Of a stretch of DNA of 64,000 nucleotides, positions 16,435 through 30,300 are shown piece after piece. Numbering within the stretch: the first letter of the stretch is position 1; each line of letters opens with the position of its first letter. Both the position numbers and the translations under genes were made by a program. Where the stretch lies: the NCBI GenBank assembly GCA_038320345.1, contig JBBQED010000001.1, positions 62,001 to 126,000 of the forward strand, read 5' to 3'. This stretch comes from JBBQED01 sp038320345. GTDB lineage: Bacteria; Bacteroidota; Bacteroidia; AKYH767-A; OLB10. Under the pieces are notes generated by a model that ran no database searches, was not told where the DNA came from, and saw nothing but the letters and a program-made list of their open reading frames with translations.

Positions 16435-18330
16435 ATGCCAATGAGGAATCTGAAGTACTTAATATTCGTTTGTCTTTTTTACTTCCAGCTTGATGCTTCT
16501 GCACAATCTCCAGGAGACTCTATTCAATTGATGAAAGAAGTAAAAATTTCAGGCGAACGATTTTCCTCAAATAATAAAACAGCAAGAACCGAAAAGTTGG
16601 ATTCCAGTAATTTCGCAAAACTGCTAAATGCAAATCTTGCTGATCAGCTCAATAGAGAAGGGAATCTTTTTATAAAATCATACGGTTCTGGAAGTTTGTC
16701 AACCATTGCATTGCGTGGAACAGGAGCTGCTCATAGTGCATTACTTTGGAATGGACTACAAATTTGCAGCCCTATGCATGGCCTCTACGATCTTTCTCTT
16801 CTCCCCACCTTTTTATTAGATAACATCACCTTACAATATGGAGGGAGTAGTTCTTCAGGCGGAAATGGAGCCGTTGGTGGAGCCATTCATTTAAATTCTG
16901 ATGCAGGATCTGAAAAAAAAATAGGTGTAAAAATACTTTCTGGTTTCGGTAGCTATGGATTCCTTCAGAATGGTATCAGCATGCATCTTGCAAAAAACAA
17001 ACTTTTTACGACTACCCGATTTTATTCCGTTGCTGCTGTCAATCACTATTCCTATATAAATCCAGAAGGGAATTTAACAACACTTAAGAATAGTTCCTAT
17101 CGTCAAAATGCAGTTTCGCATGACTTAAGATATGGGAGTAAGGATAATAATTTCAACTTGCATCTTTGGTACCTGAATAATAAAAGAAAAATCCCACCAC
17201 ATATGCTCGCTGCAAGCAGTGCGCAGGAGCAGGAAGATCATTCATTTCGTGCAGCTACCGAATGGTATCGACATAAAGACCGCTGGCAATGGGCTCTACG
17301 TAGTGGTTACAGTACCGAATACCTCCGTTATAAAGATCCTGCAACAGATCTTGATGAGAAAAGTAATTCCAGATCCTTTCAGTCAGACGGAGACTTAAAT
17401 TGGAATATGCAAAATGGCTGGACGTTTGGTACACAAATTTCTCTTTTACATAGCGAAGCTCAAGCAAGTGGATATCCTGAATGGAAGCAATTGAATCAGC
17501 TTAATCAGGTCGTTCAATCTACCTACCATCGTAAGCATCTTGAAGTCAATACCAATCTAAAATTTGGATTTTATAACGGTAACGCATTACCGCTATTACC
17601 CTCTCTAGGGATGTTGTTAAATATCAGTAAAGCAACAGGAGTAAGAATGAACATCGCTTCTATTTATAGAATCCCAACTTTAAATGATTTATACTGGAGA
17701 CCTGGAGGAAATCCTGATTTGAAACCCGAACATGGAACATCGAGTGCAGTATCGCTATTCTCAAAATATGAAAAGTCTAATCTATCCTTAAAAGCAGAAG
17801 CAGGTGTTTTTTACTCAAAGTTAAAAGAAGTTCTGGTATGGCTTCCAGCAAGTGATGGAGTGTATCATGTTTATAACATTCAAGAAGTTATTAGCAAAGG
17901 TGTAGAAGGAAATTTAAGTGCGGCGTGGTCGAAAAAAGATTTTCATATTTCTGTTACAATTAGTCCGCAATATAATCTTTCCACAATTGAAAAAACCGCT
18001 CCTCAGTTCAATGCTGTAATTGGAAAGCAATTGATCTACACTCCAAAAGTATTATTTAAATCTCGGTCAGAAATAAAATATAAAAGTTGGTCGTTGCTTT
18101 ATGACCAAGGGTATACTGGATATCGATATGTTACCTCGGATGAAAGTCAATGGCTCAAGCCTTTTGCAGTGACGGATATTTCATTAGGTTGGGAGAAAAA
18201 AATTGGCGCTATCGACTTAACATTTTTATTTACCATCAAAAATGCTTTGGATAAATCGTATCAGGTGATTGCCTGGAGAGCGATGCCTGGAAGGAATTAT
18301 CAGGCAGGAGTTATGATGAGCTTTCATTAA
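16435..18330 (+). CDS. btuB: TonB-dependent vitamin B12 receptor (BtuB-like)
   Basis: A 631-residue outer-membrane receptor with a signal peptide (ending DASAQ), a plug domain (about residues 30-150, with IKSYGSGSLSTIALRGTGA and the GGSSSSGGNGAVGGAIHL loop) and a C-terminal barrel ending in ...MMSFH with a terminal aromatic. A TonB-box-like stretch follows the signal. The preceding cobalamin riboswitch strongly suggests import of cobalamin or corrinoids. Start choice: ATG 16435 (MPMRNLK) or ATG 16441. No btuCDF transport genes are adjacent. B12-using genes in the window are meaB and the mutase B12-binding subunit. Confidence 0.92.
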   Translation: MPMRNLKYLIFVCLFYFQLDASAQSPGDSIQLMKEVKISGERFSSNNKTARTEKLDSSNFAKLLNANLADQLNREGNLFIKSYGSGSLSTIALRGTGAAHSALLWNGLQICSPMHGLYDLSLLPTFLLDNITLQYGGSSSSGGNGAVGGAIHLNSDAGSEKKIGVKILSGFGSYGFLQNGISMHLAKNKLFTTTRFYSVAAVNHYSYINPEGNLTTLKNSSYRQNAVSHDLRYGSKDNNFNLHLWYLNNKRKIPPHMLAASSAQEQEDHSFRAATEWYRHKDRWQWALRSGYSTEYLRYKDPATDLDEKSNSRSFQSDGDLNWNMQNGWTFGTQISLLHSEAQASGYPEWKQLNQLNQVVQSTYHRKHLEVNTNLKFGFYNGNALPLLPSLGMLLNISKATGVRMNIASIYRIPTLNDLYWRPGGNPDLKPEHGTSSAVSLFSKYEKSNLSLKAEAGVFYSKLKEVLVWLPASDGVYHVYNIQEVISKGVEGNLSAAWSKKDFHISVTISPQYNLSTIEKTAPQFNAVIGKQLIYTPKVLFKSRSEIKYKSWSLLYDQGYTGYRYVTSDESQWLKPFAVTDISLGWEKKIGAIDLTFLFTIKNALDKSYQVIAWRAMPGRNYQAGVMMSFH

Positions 18331-18351
18331 GCTTCATGAAAAAATTAACAG

Positions 18352-21300
18352 TTATCGGATGAGGGTAACTCTGCCGCTATACTCCCGCTCAATACCATCG
18401 AATCCAGTAATTTTGAAGAGGTAAACATATACGCCTTCCGGACAAAGATTTCCGTTGCTTTGATAGGTTCCATTCCAACCATCATCCAGAGAGGCTCCGG
18501 CAAAAATAATTTTTCCCCAACGATCATAAATCAAGTAATGTGCTTTCTGAATACCGATTCCGTACGCTTGGAAAAATTCATTTTTTAAATCATTATTCGG
18601 AGAAAATGCATTAGGAATATAAATGCTCATATCCGGAGTGATATGAATTATTTCATATGCTGTATCGCGACATCCGTAATTTGAAATTACAATCAGCTCC
18701 ACCTGATATACTCCAGTATCTTGATAAGTATGAGAAAGAGAATATTCATTGGCAAGCGCAGAACCATCACCAAAATTCCATTGATAAACGGAAGCGCCGT
18801 AACTAAGATTAGAGAAGTTAACCTCTGGCATCAACAATGTTGTTTGAACAGGATCTGCGGTAAGTCCAGCCACAGGATTTGGATAAACATGGATGATATC
18901 AGCATTTGTTAATGAAGCAGAACAGCCATAGTTATTTGTAACGAGTAGAGTAACACTGTATGTTCCAGCTTCTACATAAGTATGGGCTGCAGTAACTCCT
19001 GATCCAGAATTCTGATCACCAAAATTCCAGTTGTAAGTGGAATAAAGTGTTGTTTGAGATGTTGAAGTAAACTGTACTGCAACAGGAGCACATCCCGAAG
19101 CTACAGGAGTGAAGCTTACTAACGGCAATGGATTAACGACAACTTGTTGCCCCAGTTGTGCAGATGGAGTTCCACAGCCGTCCGTTACGGTAACTTGATA
19201 GGAGTTGGTGGCACCTGGCTGAATTACCTGCTGTGCTACATTTCCAGGAAGATTATTCCACACATACGTATAAGGACCTCCATTACCTCCTGAACCAAGA
19301 CTCACTAATGAAACCGATTCGCCTTCACAGATGGTATCCGAAGAAACAGAAAGATTAATTGAGAGTGGTGGATTAACAGTCACATTCACAGGTTGAGGTA
19401 GCGCTGAACATCCATTCGCATCTGTAACTGTAACAACATATCCTGTCGTAATCAACGGGCTCACCGTCTGACTTGAAACATTCACACCATTACTCCATTG
19501 ATAAGTATATCCAGGAGTACCGCCATACACCACGGCGTTTAACGTTGTTGATTGTCCGATACAAAGTACAGGCGGTGTGGCGAGTGTTAAGATAATAGGA
19601 TCGGGTTCATCAACTGACCACGTAGCAGTGATCTGACAACTATGTGCATCAATAACAGTGGCTGTATAAGTTCCTGCTTTGAGACTTACTAAATTCATGG
19701 TAACTGATGGAACACCATTCCATAACACAGTGTAAGGAGTTACTCCTCCTCCTGGAATTAATTGAATACCACCAGTAGATTGACCAAAACACGTTACATC
19801 AGCAACAACTGCTAGTAAAGTAAGTTGATTGGGTTGGCTAATCACAAACGACTGATCCGTAGAACAACCATTTGCATCCGTAACAGTAACGGTATAATTT
19901 CCTGCGGGAAGATTATTATTGGATGCGTTCACAGCACCATTGGACCAGTTATAAGCATACGGAGCAACACTTCCTGAAGCATTGAAGATGGCACTTCCAT
20001 CAATCCCACTATAGCAATTTGCATCCTGAATTATAGGGGCCGGTAATTGTAATAAAGTGGGCTGCGTTATTTGCATCGATGATTGAAGCGTACATCCGTT
20101 GGCATCTAATACAGTAACGCTATAGTTTCCAGCCAATAGATTTTGAGCTGTTGGAGAGCTAACATTTCCATTAGACCACACATAAGTATAAGGTAATACC
20201 CCACCTGCAAAATTTGCCGTTGCCGTTCCGTTATTCTCCCCGAAACAATTTACTGGAGTAATAACCACATTTGTTAAGGATATGATCGCCGGTTGGGTTA
20301 TCTGCACTGAAGATTGAGCAATACAACCATGTGCATCAGTAATTGTAAGCGAATAAGTTCCGGCTCCAGCATTACTTAATGTAGCAGTATTATTACCCCC
20401 TGTCCATAAATACTGATAAGGAAGCGTACCGCCATTTACTACCGCTGACGCCTGTCCGTTATTCCCATTGAAACATGAAACTTGCTGAAGCACAGAAGCT
20501 GTTGTTGTCAATACTATTGGTTCATTGATGAGGATATTCTGAATACTTGAACATCCATTCACATCTGTTACAGTAACGGTATAATTCCCGGAGATAAGAT
20601 TTTGCGCATTAGTATTGTTTCCTCCTGTGGGATACCACGTGTAAGCATAAGGTCCGTTACCGGTAGAAACAGCTACTGTTGCACTGCCATCATTACCACC
20701 TGCACATTGCACATCATTTAAAGTAGTGATTGCAACTTGTGGTCCGCCAAGCCCAGGAACAGTAATTAAACTTTGTTCCGTACATCCTGCTTGATCTGTA
20801 ACCGTGATGGAATAATTTCCTGAAACCAAATTAAAGATAGAGTCGTTGATGCTACCTGTATTCCACGAATAGGTATATGTTCCAGTTCCTCCGTTAACAT
20901 TTACAGAAGCAGCTCCATTAGAAGAATTACAGTTAGCTGGGTTCGTTGCTACTGCGATAATAATTGGTGTGGGTTGATTCACCGCTATTTGTACATTAGC
21001 AACGCAACCATTAGCATCGGTAACAGTGGCTGTATAATTCCCTGCCGTTAATCCTGTAGCAATTGTTGTATTTCCTGAACCGGATGACCATGCATAATTT
21101 AAAGTACCAGATCCACCCTGAGATTGAATAACGGCTTGCCCATTAGATCCTCCAAAACAGGTAACATCATTTACAGAAAGTAAATTTAGGGAAGGTCCGC
21201 CAGCATTAGGAATATTAACCTGAGTCGTAGCTGTACATGCATTCTGATCAGTAACGATTACAGAATAATTTCCAGCAGGAACTGCATTAAGAGTAGATGT

Positions 21301-24300
21301 TTGATTTCCATTACTCCAACTATAAGAATACGTTCCGGTTCCTCCGTTTGCAAAAACAGAAGCACCACCATTGGCCGCACCACAACTTGCAGTAGTAGTC
21401 CCCGTATTTAATTGAATTGCTACAGGCTCTTGAATTACAAATGGTGAAATGCTCGTACAACCATTCGCATCGGTAACCATGACGGTATAATTTCCTGCAA
21501 TAAGATTTGAAGCAGATGAAATAATACTTCCTCCCGACCAGTTATATGAAAACGGTGCTGTACCGTTTGAGATATTCACCTGTGCACTACCGTTAGTCCC
21601 TCCAAAACAGGATACATCCATTAGGTTAGTGATGGCGGAAATAGGTCCTGGAGCAGATGCTACCTGCGTAGCCACTGAAGCACTGCATCCATTAAGATCG
21701 GTCACTGTAACGGTATATGTTCCCGACGGAAGATTCGATACCTGACTAGTAACACTTCCGTCCGACCATTGATAATTATAATTTCCATTACCTCCACTAA
21801 CGAGTACCTCCACCGAACCATTTGATGCATTACAGGTGCTCGATAAAGAACTTGGATTTAATTGTAATGCCGATGGCTCAGCAATCGTGATGTTTATTGG
21901 AGTACCACATCCGTTCACATCAGTAACGGTAACGGAATAATTTCCTCCAGCTAAGTTTTGTGCAGAAGCGGTATTACCTCCAGTAGGGAACCAAGAATAA
22001 GTATAAGGAGCATTTCCCGATTGAACATTCACGGAGGCATTCCCATCAGCTATTCCAAAACAAGAAGCAGCATTTACTGAAGCAACATTTACTGAAGGTC
22101 CGCCTAAAGCGCCAATTAAAAAAGGAGTCGTGGTAAAACATCCAACTGCATCCGTAACCGTGAGTGTATAATTTCCTGGCGCAATAGCATTAATACTATT
22201 GGTGACACTTGATCCGGTACTCCAGACGTAAGTATAACCTGACGTTCCTCCATTCACTTGTGCAATTGCAGAACCATTTGCATTGCCACAAGTAGCAGCA
22301 GTTGGAATAACATTTGCGCTTAAAGCAGAAGGTTCATTAATCTGAATTTGTACTGCTGATTGGCAACCATTAATATCGGTTACATTAACGGTGTAATTTC
22401 CTGCTGCAAGTGCAGATGCAGAAGCAGATGAACCACCGTTAGGAATCCAGTTATAAGAAAATGGTCCGTTTCCTGAAGAAACATTAACTGATGCTGCACC
22501 TGAATTATCTCCATTACATGTTAAATCAGTGGTAGCGGTAATGCTTACAACAGGACCACCCGCATTAGGAACATTAATCACCGCAGACTGTGAACAACCT
22601 GCTTGATCTGTTACGGTCACCGTATAATTTGCTGCAATTAATCCTGTTTCTAGAGCAGTTGTTCCTCCTGTTGACCATAGATAATTATACGTTCCTGTAC
22701 CACCATTAACGAGTGCATTTGCAGAGCCATTAGATGTTCCGCAAGTTGCCGCTATAAAAGATCCTTGAATAACAATAGCAGATGGTTCATTCACTACTGA
22801 AGTTATTACAGCAGAACAACCATTATTATCACTCACGGTTACGGTATAAGTTCCCGCACTAAGGTTGGTAGATGATACACCGGAATTTCCATTACTCCAT
22901 AGATAGGTATATGGAGCAATTCCTCCAATAGGATTTAAATTTATTGCACCATTATTATTTCCATTACAATCTACATCGGCAATAACTGCATTCACAACAA
23001 CCGGCAATGGTTCATTAACCTGAACAGTAACATCCGCAGAACAACCATTCACATCGGTCACGGTAACAGTATAATTACCTGCACTCAGATTAATTCTATT
23101 TGCCGATAGTACTCCACCTGGATTCCAATCATAGGTATAAGGTGAAGTTGCACCTAATGCATCAATCGTAACAGTTCCATCTGCACCACCAGCACAAGCT
23201 ACATCAGTAGCAATCGCACTCACTAATAATTCAGTGGGCTCCACAACATTTAGATTTAATGAAGTGCTACATCCATTAAGATCTGTTGCGGTAACGGTGT
23301 AAGTTCCTGCCGATAAATTTGTAGCTGTTGAAGCGTTACCACCTGAAGGAAACCAAGAATAAGTAAATGGGCCGCTACCAGAAACCATATTCACAGCAGC
23401 ATCACCATCAGTCCCACCAAAACAAGTAACATTAGTGATAGGGCCCGATGCTATTACTGGTCCGCCGGCATTCGAAACAATCACATTGATTTGATCGGAA
23501 CAATTATTTGCATCTGTTACAGTAACCGTATAATTGCCCGCAGCAAGATTTCCAGCAATTGCCGTGACATTACCAGAAGACCAATTGTAGGAATAAGGAC
23601 TTGTTCCACCTGAAGCAATTACTTCAGCACTTCCATTAGATGAACCGCACGTAGCAGTTGTTGAAGAGGTATTCAATACAATTGCTGTTGGCTCTGCAAT
23701 TACCACAGAAGTTGTGGCAGTACAACCTGCATTATCGGTTACTGTGGCTGTATAATTTCCGGCAATTAATCCATTATTTTGAGCGGTAATGTTCCCGTTT
23801 GACCAGAGAAATTGATACGGAGTAGAACCGCCATTAGCGGTAATTAATGCTGCACCACTAGCTGCACCAAAACATAATGCATCTGACGAAGAATTCACGA
23901 TCAGATTTGGAGAAGGTGCATTTGAAATAGTGGTAATCGAAGTGGCAGTACAATTGTGGCTATCCGTAACCGTTACAGTATAATTTCCTGCAGATAAACT
24001 ATTCACAGTAGCCGTAACTTCACCACCAGACCATAGGTAGGAATAAGGACCTACGCCACCGTTTTCTTGAACAGTAACTGACCCATCGGATTGACTACAA
24101 TGTGCAGTTATTGAATTAGCTAAAGCTGTTAATTGAGAAGGCTCATTAATAGTAACTGTTGTGGAAGCCGTACAACCATTTACATCGGTAACTGCTATTC
24201 CATAATTTCCTGTTGCTAAATTAGTAGCAGTCAAACCTGATCCTCCAGAAGGTGACCAGTTAAAAGAATATGGACCATTTCCATTGATCACATTTACTGT

Positions 24301-27300
24301 TGCTGATCCATCATTGCCGCCAAAACAATTTACGTCCGTAGAAGAACTGATGGCAATAGTTGGTCCGCCTAAACTATTCACACTAACATTAGCATTGGAA
24401 GTACACCCGTTGGCGTCAGTAACGGTGATTTGATAATTTCCAGCGGCAACACCATTCACTACAGCTGTAGAATATGTTCCTGAATTCCAGTCGTAGGTAT
24501 ATGCACCTGCACCACCATTAGCAACAACAGAAATTGTTCCGTTGGCAGTCCCACAAGTTGCAGGAGTAGAAGCCGTATTTAGTTGAATGGATGCTGGCTC
24601 ATTAACTTGTGCAGCAGTTTGAAGTGTGCAGCCATTCAAATCTGTTATAGTAACCGTATAATTTCCAGCGATGAGCGAATTGGCAATTGCAGTATTAGCT
24701 CCTCCTGGAAACCAAGAATATAAATAGGCGGGTGTTCCACCATTCACAATAGCTTCAAGAGATCCACTACTTCCGCCATTACAAAACGCATCGGTAATGT
24801 TAATATTTGCTTGCAATGCTGAGGGCTCTGTTACACTTTCAGTAATTGAAGTTGAACAACCATTCGCATCTGTAACGGTAACGGTATAGTTTCCTGCACT
24901 CAGTAAAAATGCCGAAGAAGTAACACTACCTCCAGCCGACCATTGATAAGAAAAACTAGGAGAACCTCCGGTAGTATTCAAAGCAATACTTCCATCACTT
25001 CCACCAAAACAGAAGACAGAAGTGTTTGAAGCAATACTCAGATTTAGTGTAGGTGGCTCAGTTATTTGGATGTTTACAATTACAGAACAACCGTTAGCAT
25101 CGGTGACCGTTACGACATACGCTCCTGCATTTAAATTAACTGCAGAACTCGCGTTTCCACCGGATGGAGACCATTGAAAAGAATAACCTGCTGTGCCTCC
25201 ACTTACATTCAATATAGCAGATCCATCAGTTCCTCCGTTGCAGGTTACATTTTGCTGCGATGCAATGGAAGCTTGAAGCAAAGTAGGTTCTGTTAATGTT
25301 ATCGCTTCATTCACTGAACATCCGTTCGCATCCGTTACAGTAACGGAATAATTTCCAGCAACAACGGCATTTATTGTTGATGTTAAATTTCCGTTCGACC
25401 ATAAATAATTATATGGCAATGTTCCACCGGATGGATCAATTGTAGTAGCACCATCATTACCCCCGAAACATGAAATTTGTTGAATTAAAATAAATCCTGC
25501 GGTTAAATTTTGTGGCTCAATAACCACTGCATTCATTTGAGCAGAACAACCATTTGCATCTGTAACAGTTACTGAATAATTACCAGCAACGAGATTATTT
25601 GCAATAGGCGAATTATCACCATTTGACCAGAGATAAGTATATCCTGGAGTAGCCCCGTTTGCAATAACTTCCGCAGATCCGTTGTTGCCTCCGTTACAAG
25701 TAACATCATTAATGATTCCACTATTCAGAACAATAGGAGAAGGTTGATTAATATTAAAAGTTAATGATGCAGAGCAGGAATTAGCATCCGTAACAGTAAC
25801 TGTATAATTTCCTGATGCAAGATTCGTTTCTTGTGCAGTGATACTAACCCCTGTTGACCACTGATAAGTGTATGGAGCAGTTCCAGCATTAATACTCACA
25901 GAAGCAGTTCCATCCGTTCCTGCAAAACAGGAAACATCAGTAAGTACATTGATGCTTAGTTGTGGACCACTAGTATTCTGAACATTCGTAAAATCTTCTA
26001 GAGTACAACCATTAGCATCCGTAACCGTTACTGTATAGGTTCCGGAAGTAAGTCCTGTTTCATTGAATGCAGTTCCACCCGACGACCATAAGTATGTATA
26101 TCCCGGTGTTCCGCCTCCTGCAATAACATCTCCTGATCCATTGGATGCCCCGCAAGTTGCCGCCACCGAATTCATCACCGCAGTCAATGGAGTAGGTTCT
26201 GTAATAATATCTTGTATTTGTGCAGTACAACCGTTCGCATCCGTAACCGTAACTGTATAAGTACCTGCAGAAGTTCCGCTGATATTATCTAGACTCGATC
26301 CATCCGACCATACATAAGAATATGGTGCTGTTCCATCTTTAGCTAGAGCTGTTAATGCTCCATCAGTTGAAAGATTACAAGAAGCAGGTGTATTTACGGT
26401 AATGCCTACCGTTAGTAAGAGAGGCTCTACAACTGGCAAAGCTTGTTGGGCAGTACATCCGTTGGCGTCCGTAACGGTCACATTAAAAGTTCCGGCAGAG
26501 AGGGCTCCAGCAATAGGAGTTATATCACCGTTCGACCAAAGATAAGTGTAGTTCGGTGTTCCACCATTGGCAATAATTTCAGCTGAACCATCCGTTCCTC
26601 CGTTACAACTTACGTTGGTAATTAATCCTGATGCTAAAGCAAGTATTGAAGGTTCGTTGATCGTAACTGCAATCGAAGTAGTACACGAATTTGCATCCGT
26701 AACAGTAACAGTAAATGTTCCTGCTGATAATCCTGTTTCATTGGGACCAGATCCTCCCGACGACCATTGATAAACATAAGGCAATGCGCCACCATTAACA
26801 TTCACTGCTGCTGTTCCATCTGTTCCCCCAAAGCAAGAAACATCGGTAACGGTATTTACAGTAAGCTGAGGACCTGTTGTATTTTGTACACTTATTGAAT
26901 TTTCTGCTGTACATCCGTTGGCATCAGTAACCGTAACTGTATACGTTCCTGCTGACAATCCTGGTTCACTCGTTAAAGTTCCTCCCGATGACCACAGATA
27001 AGTATATCCGGGAGTTCCTCCTCCAGAAATTACATCAGCACTTCCGTTCGATGCGCCACAAGTTGCAGGAACAGTATTCAATAAAGCAGTAACAACGTTT
27101 GGTTCAGTGATAATTCCCTGTGTGATTGATGAACAACCATTCGCATCCGTTGCAGTGACCGTATAAGTGCCGGCAGTTAAACCGTTGATATTATCCGCCG
27201 ATGATCCATCCGACCACACATAAGAATAAGGTCCAGTTCCGTCAGCAGCTAGAGCAGTTAATGCTCCATCAGTTGAAAGATTACAAGAAGCTGGTGTGTT

Positions 27301-30300
27301 TACGGTAATGCCTACCGTTAGTGGAAGGGGTTGAGTAACGTTGATGACTACAGCATTGGTACATCCATTCGCATCGGTCACTGTAACCGTATAATTTCCT
27401 GCTGATAAATTATTAGCAGCAACTCCTGTGCTTACCGAAGGTGACCATGCATATGAATATGCAGGAGTACCATCATTGGCTATCACAGATGCTGATCCAT
27501 CAGAAAGTCCGTTGCAAGAAACATTGACAACGATATCCTGACTTATATTCAGCACAGAAGGTTCGAGGATAATTACAGCAGTTGCAGTATTACATCCATT
27601 CGCATCGAGGATCGTAATAGAATAATTTCCTCCTGCAAGGCCAGTAGCGGTTAAGCCAGAACTTACATTTGGATTCCACGCAATGGAATAAGGTGTAGTT
27701 CCTCCATTTATTCCAATGGTTGCAATTCCATCGGCGGCACCATAACAACTTACATCCGTACTGGAAGCAATAAATGCAATCAGCTGTGCGGGTTCATTAA
27801 TTCCAGATTGTGTAACAGCAGTACAGCCATTCGCATCTGTAACCGTTACGGTATATATTCCGGCAATTATTCCAGAGAGAGAAGCTCCTGTAGTGCCTGT
27901 TGACCATTCATACGTATAAGGCGCAGTACCACCATTTGCTCCGGCAGTCAATGCGCCATTGGTGCCACTATAACAAGTAACATCCGTTGCAGAATTTATG
28001 GTTGCATTCAAAACTGAAGGTTGCGCAATCGAAGTATTAGTTTGTGCAGTACAACCGCGGCTATCCGTCACCGTTACCGTATAATTTCCTGCAGCAAGAG
28101 CTGCATCAGTCGATGTTACATTTCCATTGTTCCATAGGTAAGTATATCCCGGCGTTCCACCACTAGTTGTTACAGTTGCTGAACCATTCGCCACTCCGTT
28201 ACACGAAGCATCCACAGTTGAATTGATTTGTGCAATGACTACTGTGGGTTCACTGATGATTACTGATGCGGAAGAAGAACACCCTGTATTATCTGTTATC
28301 GTAACCGTATAACTTCCTGCCGATAAACCCGAAGCAGTTACACTACTTCCTCCTGAAGGAGACCATTGATACGTATAAGGCGCTGGACCGCCGACAACAG
28401 CAGCAGTTGCACTTCCATTATTTCCTCCATTACAAGAGACATCAATACTAGAAGCAATAGAAGCTGTTGGACCTGAAGAATTCGGAACCGAAACATTTCC
28501 AATACTTGTACAGCCTTTTGCATCACTAACGGTGACGGTGTAACCCCCTGCCGGCAATCCACTAGCATTAGAGGCAACGCCTCCTGTAGGCGACCAATTA
28601 TACGTGTAACCGGGAGTTCCTCCACCCACAATAACGGAAGCAGTACCATTGGAATTTCCACAACTTGCTGAAGTAGCATTCAGGATTAAATTCATTGGAG
28701 CAGGCTCGATAATGGTTAAACCTGCTGTTCCAGTACATCCATTAATATCGGTTACTGTAAGGGAATAATTTCCTGCTGTGAGTCCGCTGATAGTAGATCC
28801 CGTTGTTCCGTTCGACCATAAAAAAGTATAACCTGGTGTTCCTCCGCCAGGACTACAAACTGCTGCTCCATCATTTCCTCCATTACAACTAACGTTAGTT
28901 ACAGAAGTGATATTCGAGGTAACATTATTGGGTTGGTTTATTATTGCAGTGGCATTAGCAGTACAACCATTCGCATCGGTTACAGTTACCGTATAATTTC
29001 CGGGGGCAAGATTACTACGCACCGCACCAACACCTGCTGGTGACCATGTATAACTATATCCCGGCGTACCTCCATTTGGAGTAGCTGTTGCTGTTCCATT
29101 TGATGCACTTCTGCAGAGCACATCAGTAACAGCAAGACTAACACTTAATGCAGGAGGTGCAACGATACTAAATGCAGCAGAAGCGGTACATCCTGAATTA
29201 TCAGTAACCGTTACAATATAATTTCCAGGAGCCAAATTGGCGATGGCATTAGCACCAGCAACATTGTTTGCTGTTTGTATGACTGTTCCGGAAGAGTTTT
29301 TCCAGACATAATCCCATGGACTTATTCCCTGACCTTGAGCATTTGCATTTCCTAAACCAGTTGAACAATTTGGATTATTTACGTTTACATTAGGAGCAGG
29401 ACAACAACTTAGTGTTCCAAAAAAACTAGTAACCGGATCTCCAGTGCAAGCGAGTGAAGTCCATGAACCCGACTCTCCATCACCGAGTGTATTAATACCA
29501 ATATTCAAACTTGCGCCTTGAATACAATTCGCTTGCGAGAGCGTTGTTACCGTCCAGCAGAATGTCCAGTCGCAAGTATTTGCTCCATTATTATCTCCAT
29601 AATTATTTCCAGGATTACCATCTAAACCACTTCCTCCTAATGCAGATTCAAAATAAAAACCTGGACCTGTAACATTGCCAGTAGCAGAACTTGTGATATT
29701 AGTATTATACCAACTCCAAGTACCTGCACCGGAGCAACTAGCCGCTGCACTCGTTGTGAGGCTTCCAAGATTCCAGCCAGGGCCGAAGTTAGGTACTACG
29801 CCATGCAACCAATTTGCTGAAGTTTGATTATAATCTGTGATAGTATAACAAAATGTAACTGTTTGCCCAGCTTGATAACTTCCATTTACAGGAGGAGGTG
29901 TGGCGGTTAGATTACTCTGAATAACACATCCCGAACAATCGAAATTATTTTGTAACGTTAAAACGAAATTACATTGATCACTCAAACTTCCTCCACTCAC
30001 TTGAAGGTAATACTGACCTGCTGCTAATCCTGAAAAAGAAGCACTCAAAGCACCTCCGGTACCTATAGCACATCCTCTAGGAACTAAATTTGCACAAGAA
30101 TTTCCTTCATATAATCCGATATTAGGTGTTTGCATTCCTGCAATATTCACATTAAGTGTTGGTCCCGTAATACTGAAAGTATACCAAACATCTGCTGCAG
30201 GTGCCGCCATACTTCCAGCAGGCTGACATCCTAACAAAGAACTGTAAGGAGATTCAGCTGTAGCACAGAGATTTGTTGCATTCATGACTAGCGGTAATCC

